Positions 33,586-40,068 of a stretch of 40,068 bases of DNA are shown here, piece after piece. Numbering within the stretch: position 1 is the first letter of the stretch; each line of letters opens with the position of its first letter. The notes under the pieces were generated by a model. That model made no database searches, was not told the origin of the DNA, and was given only the letters and a program-made list of their open reading frames with translations. The position numbers were made by a program, and so were the translations under genes. The stretch covers positions 1 to 40,068 of the forward strand of contig CASEVI010000002.1 in assembly GCA_949291375.1 (NCBI GenBank), written 5' to 3'. The stretch is from an uncultured bacterium. Its GTDB lineage: Bacteria > Bacillota_I > Bacilli_A > RFN20 > CAG-826.

Positions 33586-35286
33586 ATGTATATTAAAAGA
33601 AATCCAATTTTAATTTATGCTTTAGGTGGTTTAGGAGAAGTTGGTAAAAATACCTATTGTTTAGAAAGCGACAAAGACTTAATTATCATTGACGCTGGGG
33701 TTAGATTCCCAGAAGATGATTTAGTTGGAGTTGACTATGTTATCCCTTCTTATAATCACTTAAAAGATGTAAACCAAAAAATAAGAGCTTTAATTATTAC
33801 CCACGGGCACGAAGACCATATTGGTGCTGTACCTTTTTTAATTAAAACTGTTAACGTGCCTATTATTTATGCTCCTAAACTTGCTTGTGCTCTTATTAGA
33901 CAAAAAATCGAAGACCAAAAAATTAAAACAAGCGTAAAAATTGTCGAATATAATCATGATTCTAAGTTAAAAATAGGTTGTTTTGATGTTTCTTTCTTTA
34001 GAGTTACTCACTCGATTCCTGATTCTTATGGAATTTGTGTTGACACTAGCGAGGGAAGAATTGTTACAACTGGTGACTTTAAAATTGATTTAACTCCTGT
34101 TGGACCTGACATTGAACTTCATAAAATTTCAAAACTTGGTGAAGAAGGCGTTGATCTTTTATTAGCTGATTCAACTAATGCTGAAAAAGAAGGCCGGACT
34201 CCTTCAGAAAAAAATGTTTTAAATGCAATTAATGATATTTTTGATCGAGCTATGGGTAGATTAATTATTTCTACCTTCTCAAGTAACGTTTCTCGTATTC
34301 AACAAGTTTTAGATTGTGCTTTAAAACATAACCGTAAATGTGTAATTGTTGGAAGAAGCATGATTACAGCTGTAGAATGTGCTAGAAAATTTGGTTATAT
34401 CAAATTCCCAGATTCTTATTTTAAAGAAGTTGCTGATTTACCAAGCATGAAAGATAATGAAACACTTATTTTATGTACAGGTTCTCAAGGCGAAGCAATG
34501 GCTGCTTTAAATAGAATTGCTAATGGAACATTTAAAGGAATTAGAATAACTCCAGGTGATACTGTTGTTTTCTCTTCTTCTGCTATTCCTGGAAATGGTG
34601 TTTCAATTTCTAAAGTTGTTAATCAATTAACTAGACTTGGAGCGGATGTTATCACTAATAATATTGTTCATGATATCCATTCATCTGGACACCCATCAAG
34701 ATTAGAATTAAAGATGAATTTAAAGCTTTTTAAACCTAAATATTTTATGCCAGTACATGGAGAATATCATATGTTAAAACTTCATGGCGATATTGCTAAA
34801 GAATTAGGAATGAATAGTGAAAATGTCTTTATTTGTGCTAATGGTGATACTTTAGTTTTAGAAAATCATACGATTAAAGAAGGCGATAGATTACAAGCTG
34901 AAGATGTTTATATCGATGGATATGATATTAATGGTGTTTCCACCGCTGTTATTCGTGATAGAAAGATTCTTCATGATGATGGAATGGTTTCAGTACTTGT
35001 TTTCTTAGATAGTAAAAATTCTTGTTTAATTGCTCCTCCTAGAGTAAATACTGTAGGATTCGTATCATATGGAAAATATGAAGATCATTTAACTCGCCAT
35101 GCTTCAATGATGGTTGAAGAAGGATTAAATCAACTTTTTACTTCTAAACACGTAACATTTAATGATATTAAAAATACAGTTAGAAGCGTTGTTTCAAAAT
35201 ATTATTTTAGAAAAACTCAACGTAATCCAATGATTATTCCTCTTATTTTAGATAAGAAAACTAACTTAAAAAATATTAATTTTTAA
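33586..35286 (+). CDS. rnj: Ribonuclease J
   Basis: A beta-lactamase-fold nuclease with 5'-3' exo- and endoribonuclease activity in RNA decay and maturation. It has 566 residues. After the strand with ALGGLGEVGKNTY come THGHEDHIGAVPF (the metal-binding HxHxDH), TGDFKID and DSTNAEKEGRTPSE. The beta-CASP domain includes IISTFSSNVSRIQQ, and VHDIHSSGHPSRLELK and MPVHGEYHML follow; a C-terminal domain comes after. The ATG at 33586 follows AAAGGTG by about 9 nt; the frame extends eight codons further only from a TTG. The call could be rnjA or rnjB; position near def favours rnjA. Confidence 0.96.
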   Translation: MYIKRNPILIYALGGLGEVGKNTYCLESDKDLIIIDAGVRFPEDDLVGVDYVIPSYNHLKDVNQKIRALIITHGHEDHIGAVPFLIKTVNVPIIYAPKLACALIRQKIEDQKIKTSVKIVEYNHDSKLKIGCFDVSFFRVTHSIPDSYGICVDTSEGRIVTTGDFKIDLTPVGPDIELHKISKLGEEGVDLLLADSTNAEKEGRTPSEKNVLNAINDIFDRAMGRLIISTFSSNVSRIQQVLDCALKHNRKCVIVGRSMITAVECARKFGYIKFPDSYFKEVADLPSMKDNETLILCTGSQGEAMAALNRIANGTFKGIRITPGDTVVFSSSAIPGNGVSISKVVNQLTRLGADVITNNIVHDIHSSGHPSRLELKMNLKLFKPKYFMPVHGEYHMLKLHGDIAKELGMNSENVFICANGDTLVLENHTIKEGDRLQAEDVYIDGYDINGVSTAVIRDRKILHDDGMVSVLVFLDSKNSCLIAPPRVNTVGFVSYGKYEDHLTRHASMMVEEGLNQLFTSKHVTFNDIKNTVRSVVSKYYFRKTQRNPMIIPLILDKKTNLKNINF

Positions 35287-35331
35287 ATTAATACTTATTA
35301 AAATTTTTCTATTCTTTTTTAATTTAATCAT

Positions 35332-35375
35332 AACTCCTTATTACCTTAACCACTAAAAATTTAAGGAGTTTTTAT
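35332..35375 (+). terminator. Terminator after RNase J
   Basis: Arms AACTCCTTA and TAAGGAGTT, with an alternative inner stem CCTTAA/TTAAGG, followed by TTTTATTTTTT. It lies 45 nt past the stop. Confidence 0.75.
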
Positions 35376-35440
35376 TTTTTTAAATATTAAAAAGGGGATG
35401 ACTGTTTTTTAAGTCATTAAGTTTAAAAAGATAATTTATT

Positions 35441-35470
35441 AAAAACTGCCGATTTTAACGGCAGTTTTTT
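35441..35470. terminator. Terminator after the flavin reductase-like gene
   Basis: A perfect stem of 11-12 bp (AAAACTGCCG / CGGCAGTTTT core) with a 7-nt loop and T-runs on both strands. It serves the minus-strand gene ending at 35474 and could back up the RNase J terminator. Confidence 0.92.
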
Positions 35471-35473
35471 ATA

Positions 35474-36406
35474 TTATTTCCTTTCTTTTTTACGTTTATC
35501 ATTAATATCTTTCATAATCTTTTCATCAATATATGTAATATTATGTTCTTTAGCATATTTTACACAACCATTTAAAACAGTTTTTAAAAATACGCGAGGA
35601 ACTTTAACAAGCATCTCACAAGCTTCTTTACTAAATTTTATTGTTGGATCAGTCCTATTAGCTGCATACATTACTCCATCAATCGAATTTTGTTCAACAT
35701 TAGGAATAGGTGCTTTTAAAGGTTTTTTAAAACGAGAATACCAAAAGTTTGTTGAATCTCGATATCCATAATCAACTGGTACATTAGGGAATCCACTTGC
35801 TTTAACACCATTAATAATCGTGTTATAAAATCTTTCTTTCATTAAAATCTTATCGATTTTTAAAATAAAATGACAACCAAATTTCGAAGTAATCCCATTA
35901 AAATTACGATAAGGAGGTTCAACTCCATCCAATAAATTAACTCTAGTTTTATCTTCATAAGCATTTTCAAGTGTATCATCCCAGCTACATTCAAAAACTT
36001 GAAAGGCTGAAGAAATAATTAAAGGACGATCATTTCCTTCAGCCATTCCTTTTTCTAATTTAAAAGGACAATTCTTCATCTTTTCTTTCGATGTTTCTCC
36101 TGGAAAACCTAATCTAACCGTTTCTTTAAAGTCTTTATAATTATCTTCTAAAAAATTTAAAGCACATTTACCTCTTTTTAGTAAATTTTGAGCAGTATTA
36201 GATGAATTTCGACATTCTAAAATCATCGCGTAATAATCTTTCCCAGCAATATAATAAGGAAAACAAAGAGAATAAGCTCCTAAAGTTGTTCTTCCTTCAT
36301 CATCTATGGTCGAAATTAAAATTGTTGGCATTGGAAAAAATGCACTTGTTTGGTAAAAATTATCAACGATTCTTAAATCTTTAAATTTACCATTATTTCT
36401 TTTCAT
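35474..36406 (-). CDS. Flavin reductase-like FMN-binding domain protein
   Basis: A 310-residue protein. Residues ~15-200 show the split-barrel flavin reductase/flavoredoxin pattern: FFPMPTILISTIDDEGRTTLGAYSLCFP at the start of the barrel, then ECRNSSNTAQNLLKRGKCALNFL, where FMN phosphate contacts usually lie, and a later GCHFILKIDKIL. The remaining ~100 residues are an extension with a proline-rich segment (RFKKPLKAPIPNVEQ) and a charged helical end. It probably binds FMN and reduces it or a thiol-linked substrate; the partner is unknown. It is monocistronic, with its own terminator on the 3' side. Confidence 0.8.
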   Translation of the reverse strand: MKRNNGKFKDLRIVDNFYQTSAFFPMPTILISTIDDEGRTTLGAYSLCFPYYIAGKDYYAMILECRNSSNTAQNLLKRGKCALNFLEDNYKDFKETVRLGFPGETSKEKMKNCPFKLEKGMAEGNDRPLIISSAFQVFECSWDDTLENAYEDKTRVNLLDGVEPPYRNFNGITSKFGCHFILKIDKILMKERFYNTIINGVKASGFPNVPVDYGYRDSTNFWYSRFKKPLKAPIPNVEQNSIDGVMYAANRTDPTIKFSKEACEMLVKVPRVFLKTVLNGCVKYAKEHNITYIDEKIMKDINDKRKKERK

Positions 36407-36487
36407 TTTTTTAACTACCTCTTACTCTAATTAATTATTATTTTACTCTTACTTTAGCTAACTTTAATGTATAATCTTAAAAGAATT

Positions 36488-36493
36488 TATTAT
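36488..36493 (+). promoter_or_regulatory. -10-like box of maf, predicted leaderless
   Basis: TATTAT ends 7 nt before the ATG at 36501. A better hexamer, TATAAT, lies further upstream and would give a short leader, also without a Shine-Dalgarno sequence. Confidence 0.35.
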
Positions 36494-36500
36494 TTATCCT

Positions 36501-37112
36501 ATGAATAAAAATGATGTTTTAATTATATTAGGTTCTTCTTCTCCTAGAAGAAAAGAGTTAATAAAAAAATTAAATATTCCTTATCGAATAATTATTCCTC
36601 ATATTGATGAAAGATTATTAGATGATTATTTTTTTATTAATAAAGATAATTTAAATATAAAAGAGTATCCTTTAAAAGAAGCTATTTTAAAAGCTAACTC
36701 AATTTTAAGTAACTATAAACTTAAAGATAATGAAATTTTATTAACTTTAGATACTGCAATTATCTTTAATAATAAAATTTATAATAAACCAAAAGATAAA
36801 GAAGAAGCGATTAATACATTAAAAGAATTTTCTTCTTCTTTTCATGAATGTATTAGTGGATATCAACTAATCTATCAAAATAAAATTATTAAAAGAAGCG
36901 TTATTACTAAAGTTTATTTTAATAAATTATCTACTTCTTTAATCAATAAATATATAAACGAAATAAATGTTTATGATAAAGCTGGGAGTTATGCTATTCA
37001 GGATGATAAAAAATATCATTTAATTAATAAAATTGAAGGAAGCTATTATAATGTTATTGGTTTTCCTTTAGAAGATATTAAAAAAGATATTAATTCGATA
37101 ATTAACGAATAA
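36501..37112 (+). CDS. maf: Maf-like nucleotide pyrophosphatase
   Basis: A house-cleaning enzyme that hydrolyses non-canonical or methylated nucleoside triphosphates such as dTTP, UTP or m5UTP. The 203 residues are typical. ILGSSSPRRKELIKKL near the N-terminus is the Maf signature. LTLDTAIIFNNKIYNKPKD (about 80-98) carries the catalytic aspartate, and YDKAGSYAIQ (about 153-162) is the conserved late motif. NVIGFPLE ends the fold. It runs into the converging nadK gene, sharing the last 11 bp with it and leaving no room for a terminator. Confidence 0.93.
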   Translation: MNKNDVLIILGSSSPRRKELIKKLNIPYRIIIPHIDERLLDDYFFINKDNLNIKEYPLKEAILKANSILSNYKLKDNEILLTLDTAIIFNNKIYNKPKDKEEAINTLKEFSSSFHECISGYQLIYQNKIIKRSVITKVYFNKLSTSLINKYINEINVYDKAGSYAIQDDKKYHLINKIEGSYYNVIGFPLEDIKKDINSIINE

Positions 37113-37935
37113 ACATATAAGAAGTTCTTTCAATATAATTCTTTTCTTTATTATGTAATAATCTTATCTTTTTATTAGATAAATAGATTTTAATAAAATC
37201 ATTTTTATTAAAATCTTTAATTTCAATCGCTTCACTATCATAATAAATATTAAATGAAGAAGACGAAAAATTACTAAAGACGAATATTTTTTCTTTACTT
37301 AAAACAAAAGGAGAAGATAAAGAAGTATATCCATTATTCGAAATAGGAGCGTTTTCAATAAATTCAAGTAATTCTATTTCATTATCAATTAACGCTCCTT
37401 TAAGTGATTTAGCAATTCCACTGCTCCCAATTGAAGAAGCAATTAAACATCCATCTCCTTTTAAAGTTTCAAAAAATGTATCATCAATTGAGATATCAAA
37501 TTTTAAAGTCGAACCATTAGAAGAATGAATTCTAAATTCGTTAACTGCATAATATTCATCTATTTTATAATTATTATTATCTAAATATTTATTAACTTCA
37601 CATTTTAAAAGTGAAACTAGTTTATAATTTATATCTCTTTTTTTTAAATCAGTTAAACTTTTTAAATAATCTTCTTTTTTATATTCACATAAATATCCAA
37701 AATTACCTGTATTTATCGTAATAAATAAAGGATTATATTCATAAAAAGATTGAACACTTCTTAAAAATGTTCCATCTCCTCCAATTGAAAAAACATAATC
37801 TAAATTAATATCTTTGTTTGCTTTTTTTATATCGTCTTCAACATTTTTAAATCCTAGAAGATTTAATCTAGAAATTAAATCTTCTTTTACTTTATTAGAG
37901 TAAATATCACCTCGACTAATCAATATATAATTCAT
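37102..37935 (-). CDS. nadK: NAD kinase
   Basis: Phosphorylates NAD to NADP in the cytosol. The 277-residue length is typical of Firmicute enzymes. IGGDGTFLRSVQSF (about 53-66) holds the GGDG motif, INTGNFGYL follows, AVNEFRIHSS gives the NE-motif that binds the diphosphate, and GDGCLIASSIGSSGIAKSLKGA is the TPTGSTAY-type region, here with SSIGSSG. It diverges from the CYTH gene across 91 bp that include an imperfect inverted repeat; nadK and a CYTH gene are also close in Bacillus. The stop lies within the end of maf. Confidence 0.94.
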   Translation of the reverse strand: MNYILISRGDIYSNKVKEDLISRLNLLGFKNVEDDIKKANKDINLDYVFSIGGDGTFLRSVQSFYEYNPLFITINTGNFGYLCEYKKEDYLKSLTDLKKRDINYKLVSLLKCEVNKYLDNNNYKIDEYYAVNEFRIHSSNGSTLKFDISIDDTFFETLKGDGCLIASSIGSSGIAKSLKGALIDNEIELLEFIENAPISNNGYTSLSSPFVLSKEKIFVFSNFSSSSFNIYYDSEAIEIKDFNKNDFIKIYLSNKKIRLLHNKEKNYIERTSYMFIR

Positions 37936-37967
37936 ATATTTTTACCCATAATTTAATTTATTATTTA

Positions 37968-37992
37968 CTTAAAATATTGTATCATATTTAAG
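37968..37992. promoter_or_regulatory. Imperfect inverted repeat between nadK and the CYTH gene
   Basis: CTTAAAATAT, 6 nt, ATATTTAAG: arms match with one extra A. It is centred in the divergent promoter region. Role not known; it may be an operator or chance. Confidence 0.3.
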
Positions 37993-38026
37993 AATTAAGT
38001 TTTTAAAAAAAGGAAGGAAAATCACT

Positions 38027-38614
38027 ATGGCAACAAATATTGAAATTGAAGCTAAAGTACTTATTAGTGAAAAAGAATATCATAATGTCTTAAATCATTT
38101 TAAAGATAGAGTTATTAAAGAATATGATCAAATCAATCATTATATTGATAGTGACGATTTATCACTTAAAAAATTAGGTATTGGATGTCGAATTAGAGAA
38201 AAAGATAATACTTATACTCTTACTTTAAAAGCTCCAATGGCTGAAGGATTACTTGAAAAAGATGAAACTTTAAATAAAGAACAATTTAATGCTTTTGTTA
38301 AAAGAAATGTTTTCCCAGAATGTAATATTGAAGATTTTATTAGAATGCTTGGGGTAGATCCAACTACGTTAAAAGTTCAAGTCGCTTTAACTACTCACCG
38401 TGTTGAAGTAGCTTATGAAGATAATACTTATGAATTTTCAATTGATAAAAATACTTACAACAATCAAGTTGATTACGAGCTTGAAATGGCAGGAGCATCT
38501 TTATCAAAAGCTAAAGAAAAATTAAAATCTATTTGTTTATCAACTAATACTTTCTATAAAGATAACTTAAAAAGTAAAGAAACTAGAGCATTAGAATCTT
38601 TAGATAAAAAATAA
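38027..38614 (+). CDS. CYTH domain protein (triphosphate-binding)
   Basis: A 195-residue single-domain protein of the CYTH/triphosphate tunnel metalloenzyme superfamily. The N-terminal IEIEAKVLISEKEY gives the ExExK signature (E6, E8, K10), followed by the repeated acidic and basic strand pattern with HYIDSDDLSL, GCRIREKDNTYTLTLKAP and YELEMAG. Members hydrolyse inorganic triphosphate or thiamine triphosphate; the substrate here is not clear. The Bacillus relative YjbK also lies near nadK and spx. AAGGAAGG about 9 nt before the ATG makes it a Shine-Dalgarno gene. Confidence 0.9.
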   Translation: MATNIEIEAKVLISEKEYHNVLNHFKDRVIKEYDQINHYIDSDDLSLKKLGIGCRIREKDNTYTLTLKAPMAEGLLEKDETLNKEQFNAFVKRNVFPECNIEDFIRMLGVDPTTLKVQVALTTHRVEVAYEDNTYEFSIDKNTYNNQVDYELEMAGASLSKAKEKLKSICLSTNTFYKDNLKSKETRALESLDKK

Positions 38615-38655
38615 TTATTTTATAAAAAATTATATAAATAATTGAAAAAGAAAAC

Positions 38656-38690
38656 AAAAACCGTAGAAACTAATTACTTCTACGGTTTTT
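38656..38690. terminator. Bidirectional terminator between the CYTH gene and spx
   Basis: Perfect 13-bp arms (AAAAACCGTAGAA / TTCTACGGTTTTT) with a 9-nt loop and T-runs on both sides. It abuts the spx stop codon. Confidence 0.95.
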
Positions 38691-39135
38691 ATTCTTTTTT
38701 ATTATTTATAGAAGAAGTTAAAGAGATAATCGAAGGATCACAATCAATACAATCTTTACAAATATTTTCACGTAAATATCTTCTTGCTCGAGGGATAAAA
38801 GCTGAAATTTCATCTTCACTATATCCAACTTGCATCTTATGATCATCGACCATAATCGGTCTTTTTAATACTGATGGATTTTCTTTTATGAACTTAATTA
38901 GTTCATTAATTGACATTTCATCAATATTAACATTACCTTCTTTAATTACTTTACTTCTAGTAGAAATAATATCTTCAGTGCCATTTTCACTTTTAAGTAA
39001 TAATTCTTTTAATTCTTCATCTTTTAAAGGTTGGGCTAAAATATTTTTTTCTTTATAAGGAATTTTATTTTCTTCAAAATATTTTTTAACCTTACGACAT
39101 GAAGAACAAGATGGCGATGTATATATAGTAATCAT
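38689..39135 (-). CDS. spx: Spx/ArsC-family regulator with an extra C-terminal cysteine motif
   Basis: A 148-residue protein starting MITIYTSPSCSSCRKVKKYFEENKIPY, with the CxxC redox switch at C10 and C13. RPIMVDDHKMQVGYSEDEISAFIPR near residues 91-115 is the Spx/ArsC core signature. Spx binds the RNA polymerase alpha subunit and steers transcription under disulfide stress. Unlike Bacillus Spx, the C-terminus contains CKDCIDCD (about 125-132), a second cluster of three cysteines. The start at 39135 gives the normal N-terminus; a longer frame upstream would add nine residues with no support. An extended -10 ends 6 nt before the ATG, within a large inverted repeat. Confidence 0.9.
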   Translation of the reverse strand: MITIYTSPSCSSCRKVKKYFEENKIPYKEKNILAQPLKDEELKELLLKSENGTEDIISTRSKVIKEGNVNIDEMSINELIKFIKENPSVLKRPIMVDDHKMQVGYSEDEISAFIPRARRYLRENICKDCIDCDPSIISLTSSINNKKE

Positions 39136-39141
39136 GTTTAT

Positions 39142-39184
39142 ATTATAACATAAACTAACCATTAAAATAAGGTTAGTTTATGTT
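39142..39184 (-). promoter_or_regulatory. spx promoter overlapped by a perfect 14-bp inverted repeat
   Basis: On the minus strand an extended -10 (TGT plus TATAAT at 39142-39147) ends 6 nt before the ATG. A perfect inverted repeat with 14-bp arms (39147-39160 and 39171-39184; core GGTTAGTTTATG) and a 10-nt spacer covers the region from the -10 to beyond the -35 position. It looks like an operator for a dimeric repressor. It could also fold as a weak terminator for the gene ending at 39239, but no T-run follows. Confidence 0.6.
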
Positions 39185-39238
39185 TCATTTAACATGAAAA
39201 AAATAGAATTTATCAATCTTTATTAATTAATTTATTTA

Positions 39239-39565
39239 TTAATTAGAAGATAATAAAAATAATAAATAAGGGAATGCTTTAGAAATTAAATCATAAATAT
39301 AAGAAAGATTAATATTATCTTCTTTTAAACATCTTTCATAAATCAAAGATAATTCATTAAAATTAACATTTTTATATTTATCTTTAATTTCATCAATATC
39401 TTTTATTTTAGAAGCAATTTCACTAATTACTAAAATTGAATAACATGTAGCATCAAAACTTTTTTCATCTTTAAAAAAATCATCTTCTTTTCTAGAAGCC
39501 AAATAATCAATTGCTTTTTTAATCCGTCTTTTAAGTCCAAAAATAAGTTCTTCATTATAAGTCAT
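39239..39565 (-). CDS. Small helical protein resembling HepT/DUF86, catalytic motif not seen
   Basis: A 108-residue, all-helical protein. DDFFKDEKSFDATCYSILVISEIASKI (residues ~29-55) resembles the central DUF86/HepT stretch (xDFxxDxxxxxAxxxxLxxIxEAAxxL). HepT RNase toxins then carry an R-x4-H-x-Y active site; here that position reads YERCLKEDNINLSYIY, with no histidine. No MntA-type nucleotidyltransferase gene adjoins it. If the family is right, this is a decayed or repurposed member. It follows the HAD hydrolase gene by 11 nt, so they are probably cotranscribed. Only weak AAGAAAA precedes the start. Confidence 0.5.
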   Translation of the reverse strand: MTYNEELIFGLKRRIKKAIDYLASRKEDDFFKDEKSFDATCYSILVISEIASKIKDIDEIKDKYKNVNFNELSLIYERCLKEDNINLSYIYDLISKAFPYLLFLLSSN

Positions 39566-39576
39566 AATATATTTTC

Positions 39577-40068
39577 TTAGTTTATTTTATAAACTATCCT
39601 TTCAACATCTTTAAAATCATCAATATAATAATCAGGTTTATTTTCCTCTATTTCTTTTTTATTTCCATAACCATAACTTACAATAATTGATTTAATATCT
39701 AAGTTTCTAGCAGCTAAGATATCAACAATTGAATCACCACAATAAAAACCATTTTCTTTATTTAAATCTAATTTTTCTATTAAAGAATTTAAATATGTTG
39801 GATCAGGTTTTCTTTTTACTTCTTTTCTTTCACCCTTAATATCAATAAATAACTCTTTTTCTAATCCATTAAATTTATTTTTAACTAATTTTTGTAATAT
39901 TTCATTAGGTTTATTAGAATTTAACACTAAAATAAAACCTTCTTTTTTTAAAAGTTTTAATGTATCTAATACGTTTTTAAAAAAAGGAGAAATATATTGA
40001 GTTTTTTCATAGTTTTTTAAATAAAGATTATATTCTTCTTCATTAAATTCCCTCTTTAAAGCTTTTTT
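39577..40068 (-). CDS. HAD hydrolase, phosphoglycolate phosphatase-like, cut by the right edge
   Basis: The frame is open to the last base of the window, so the N-terminus with motif I (DxDGT) lies outside. The visible 163 residues hold part of the cap domain, then VLDTLKLLKKEGFILVLNSNKP (motif II region), the lysine of KRKPDPTYL (motif III) and GFYCGDSIVDILAARNLD (motif IV, GDSxxD). This order matches Gph/PGP-type HAD phosphatases, which act on 2-phosphoglycolate or similar small substrates. A GTG at 39927 is internal to the protein and is not the start. Confidence 0.88.
   Translation of the reverse strand, partial: KKALKREFNEEEYNLYLKNYEKTQYISPFFKNVLDTLKLLKKEGFILVLNSNKPNEILQKLVKNKFNGLEKELFIDIKGERKEVKRKPDPTYLNSLIEKLDLNKENGFYCGDSIVDILAARNLDIKSIIVSYGYGNKKEIEENKPDYYIDDFKDVERIVYKIN

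Noticed and set aside
1-40068. Mycoplasma-type code with UGA as tryptophan
   Set aside because: Tryptophans are encoded by TGG and all genes are full length without reading through any TGA.

Overview
The window is about 40 kb of very A+T-rich chromosomal DNA from a low-GC Gram-positive bacterium of the Bacilli/Mollicutes side of the Firmicutes. The basis is the gene set and order: ylbF-rsmD-coaD, def next to RNase J, nadK next to a CYTH gene and close to spx, a HrcA/CIRCE-controlled ClpB, KtrAB, and a Pit transporter with a DUF47 partner. Tryptophan is encoded by TGG and the standard code gives intact proteins throughout. All 39 stop codons I read are TAA or TAG; none is TGA. I see no phage, transposase, CRISPR array or secretion cluster. 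The content is mostly housekeeping genes of a small-genome fermenter, and the lineage is my inference. I found no clear undescribed multi-gene system.

Layout. 1-200: promoter and boxA-like leader of an rRNA operon that reads out of the left edge on the minus strand. 300-4440: a Bax-inhibitor-like membrane protein and the glycolytic run gapA-pgk-tpiA. 4515-6260: phosphate uptake (pit and its DUF47 partner). 6340-8570: N-domain-less ClpB under a CIRCE operator. 8592-10652: potassium uptake (ktrB-ktrA). 10705-16045: DegV, uridine kinase, a membrane-bound XRE regulator, PAP2 phosphatase, HAD phosphatase and a PPi-type phosphofructokinase. 16076-19063: a membrane-anchored endonuclease I and an SDR/EFR1 redox pair, the pair lying beside tRNA-Ser(GCU). 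19458-21294: a lipoprotein and a GT4 glycosyltransferase. 21644-25704: guaA, a PfkB-family kinase and a sugar-type MFS carrier. 25732-31360: proS with a degenerate EAL-like membrane protein, tRNA-Ser(CGA), a YitT protein and a thioredoxin-like membrane protein. 31440-35286: ylbF-rsmD-coaD diverging from def-rnj. 35474-40068: flavin reductase, maf, nadK, CYTH, spx, a HepT-like protein and a HAD hydrolase cut by the right edge.

How it fits together: glycolysis (PPi-PFK, TIM, GAPDH, PGK) with phosphate and potassium import, nucleotide handling (GuaA, Udk, Maf, NadK), translation and RNA turnover (ProRS, Def, RsmD, RNase J, two tRNAs) and stress control (ClpB, Spx).

The most striking global signal is in translation starts. 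Many first genes of transcription units have a -10 hexamer ending only 5-7 nt before the ATG and no Shine-Dalgarno sequence, which predicts leaderless mRNAs. Many operon-internal genes, and some other first genes, have good Shine-Dalgarno sequences. Other points to follow are the absence of TGA stops, a perfect 14-bp inverted repeat over the spx promoter, a cluster of TTTACA half-sites between the XRE and PAP2 genes, and a structured GC-rich element beside tRNA-Ser(GCU).
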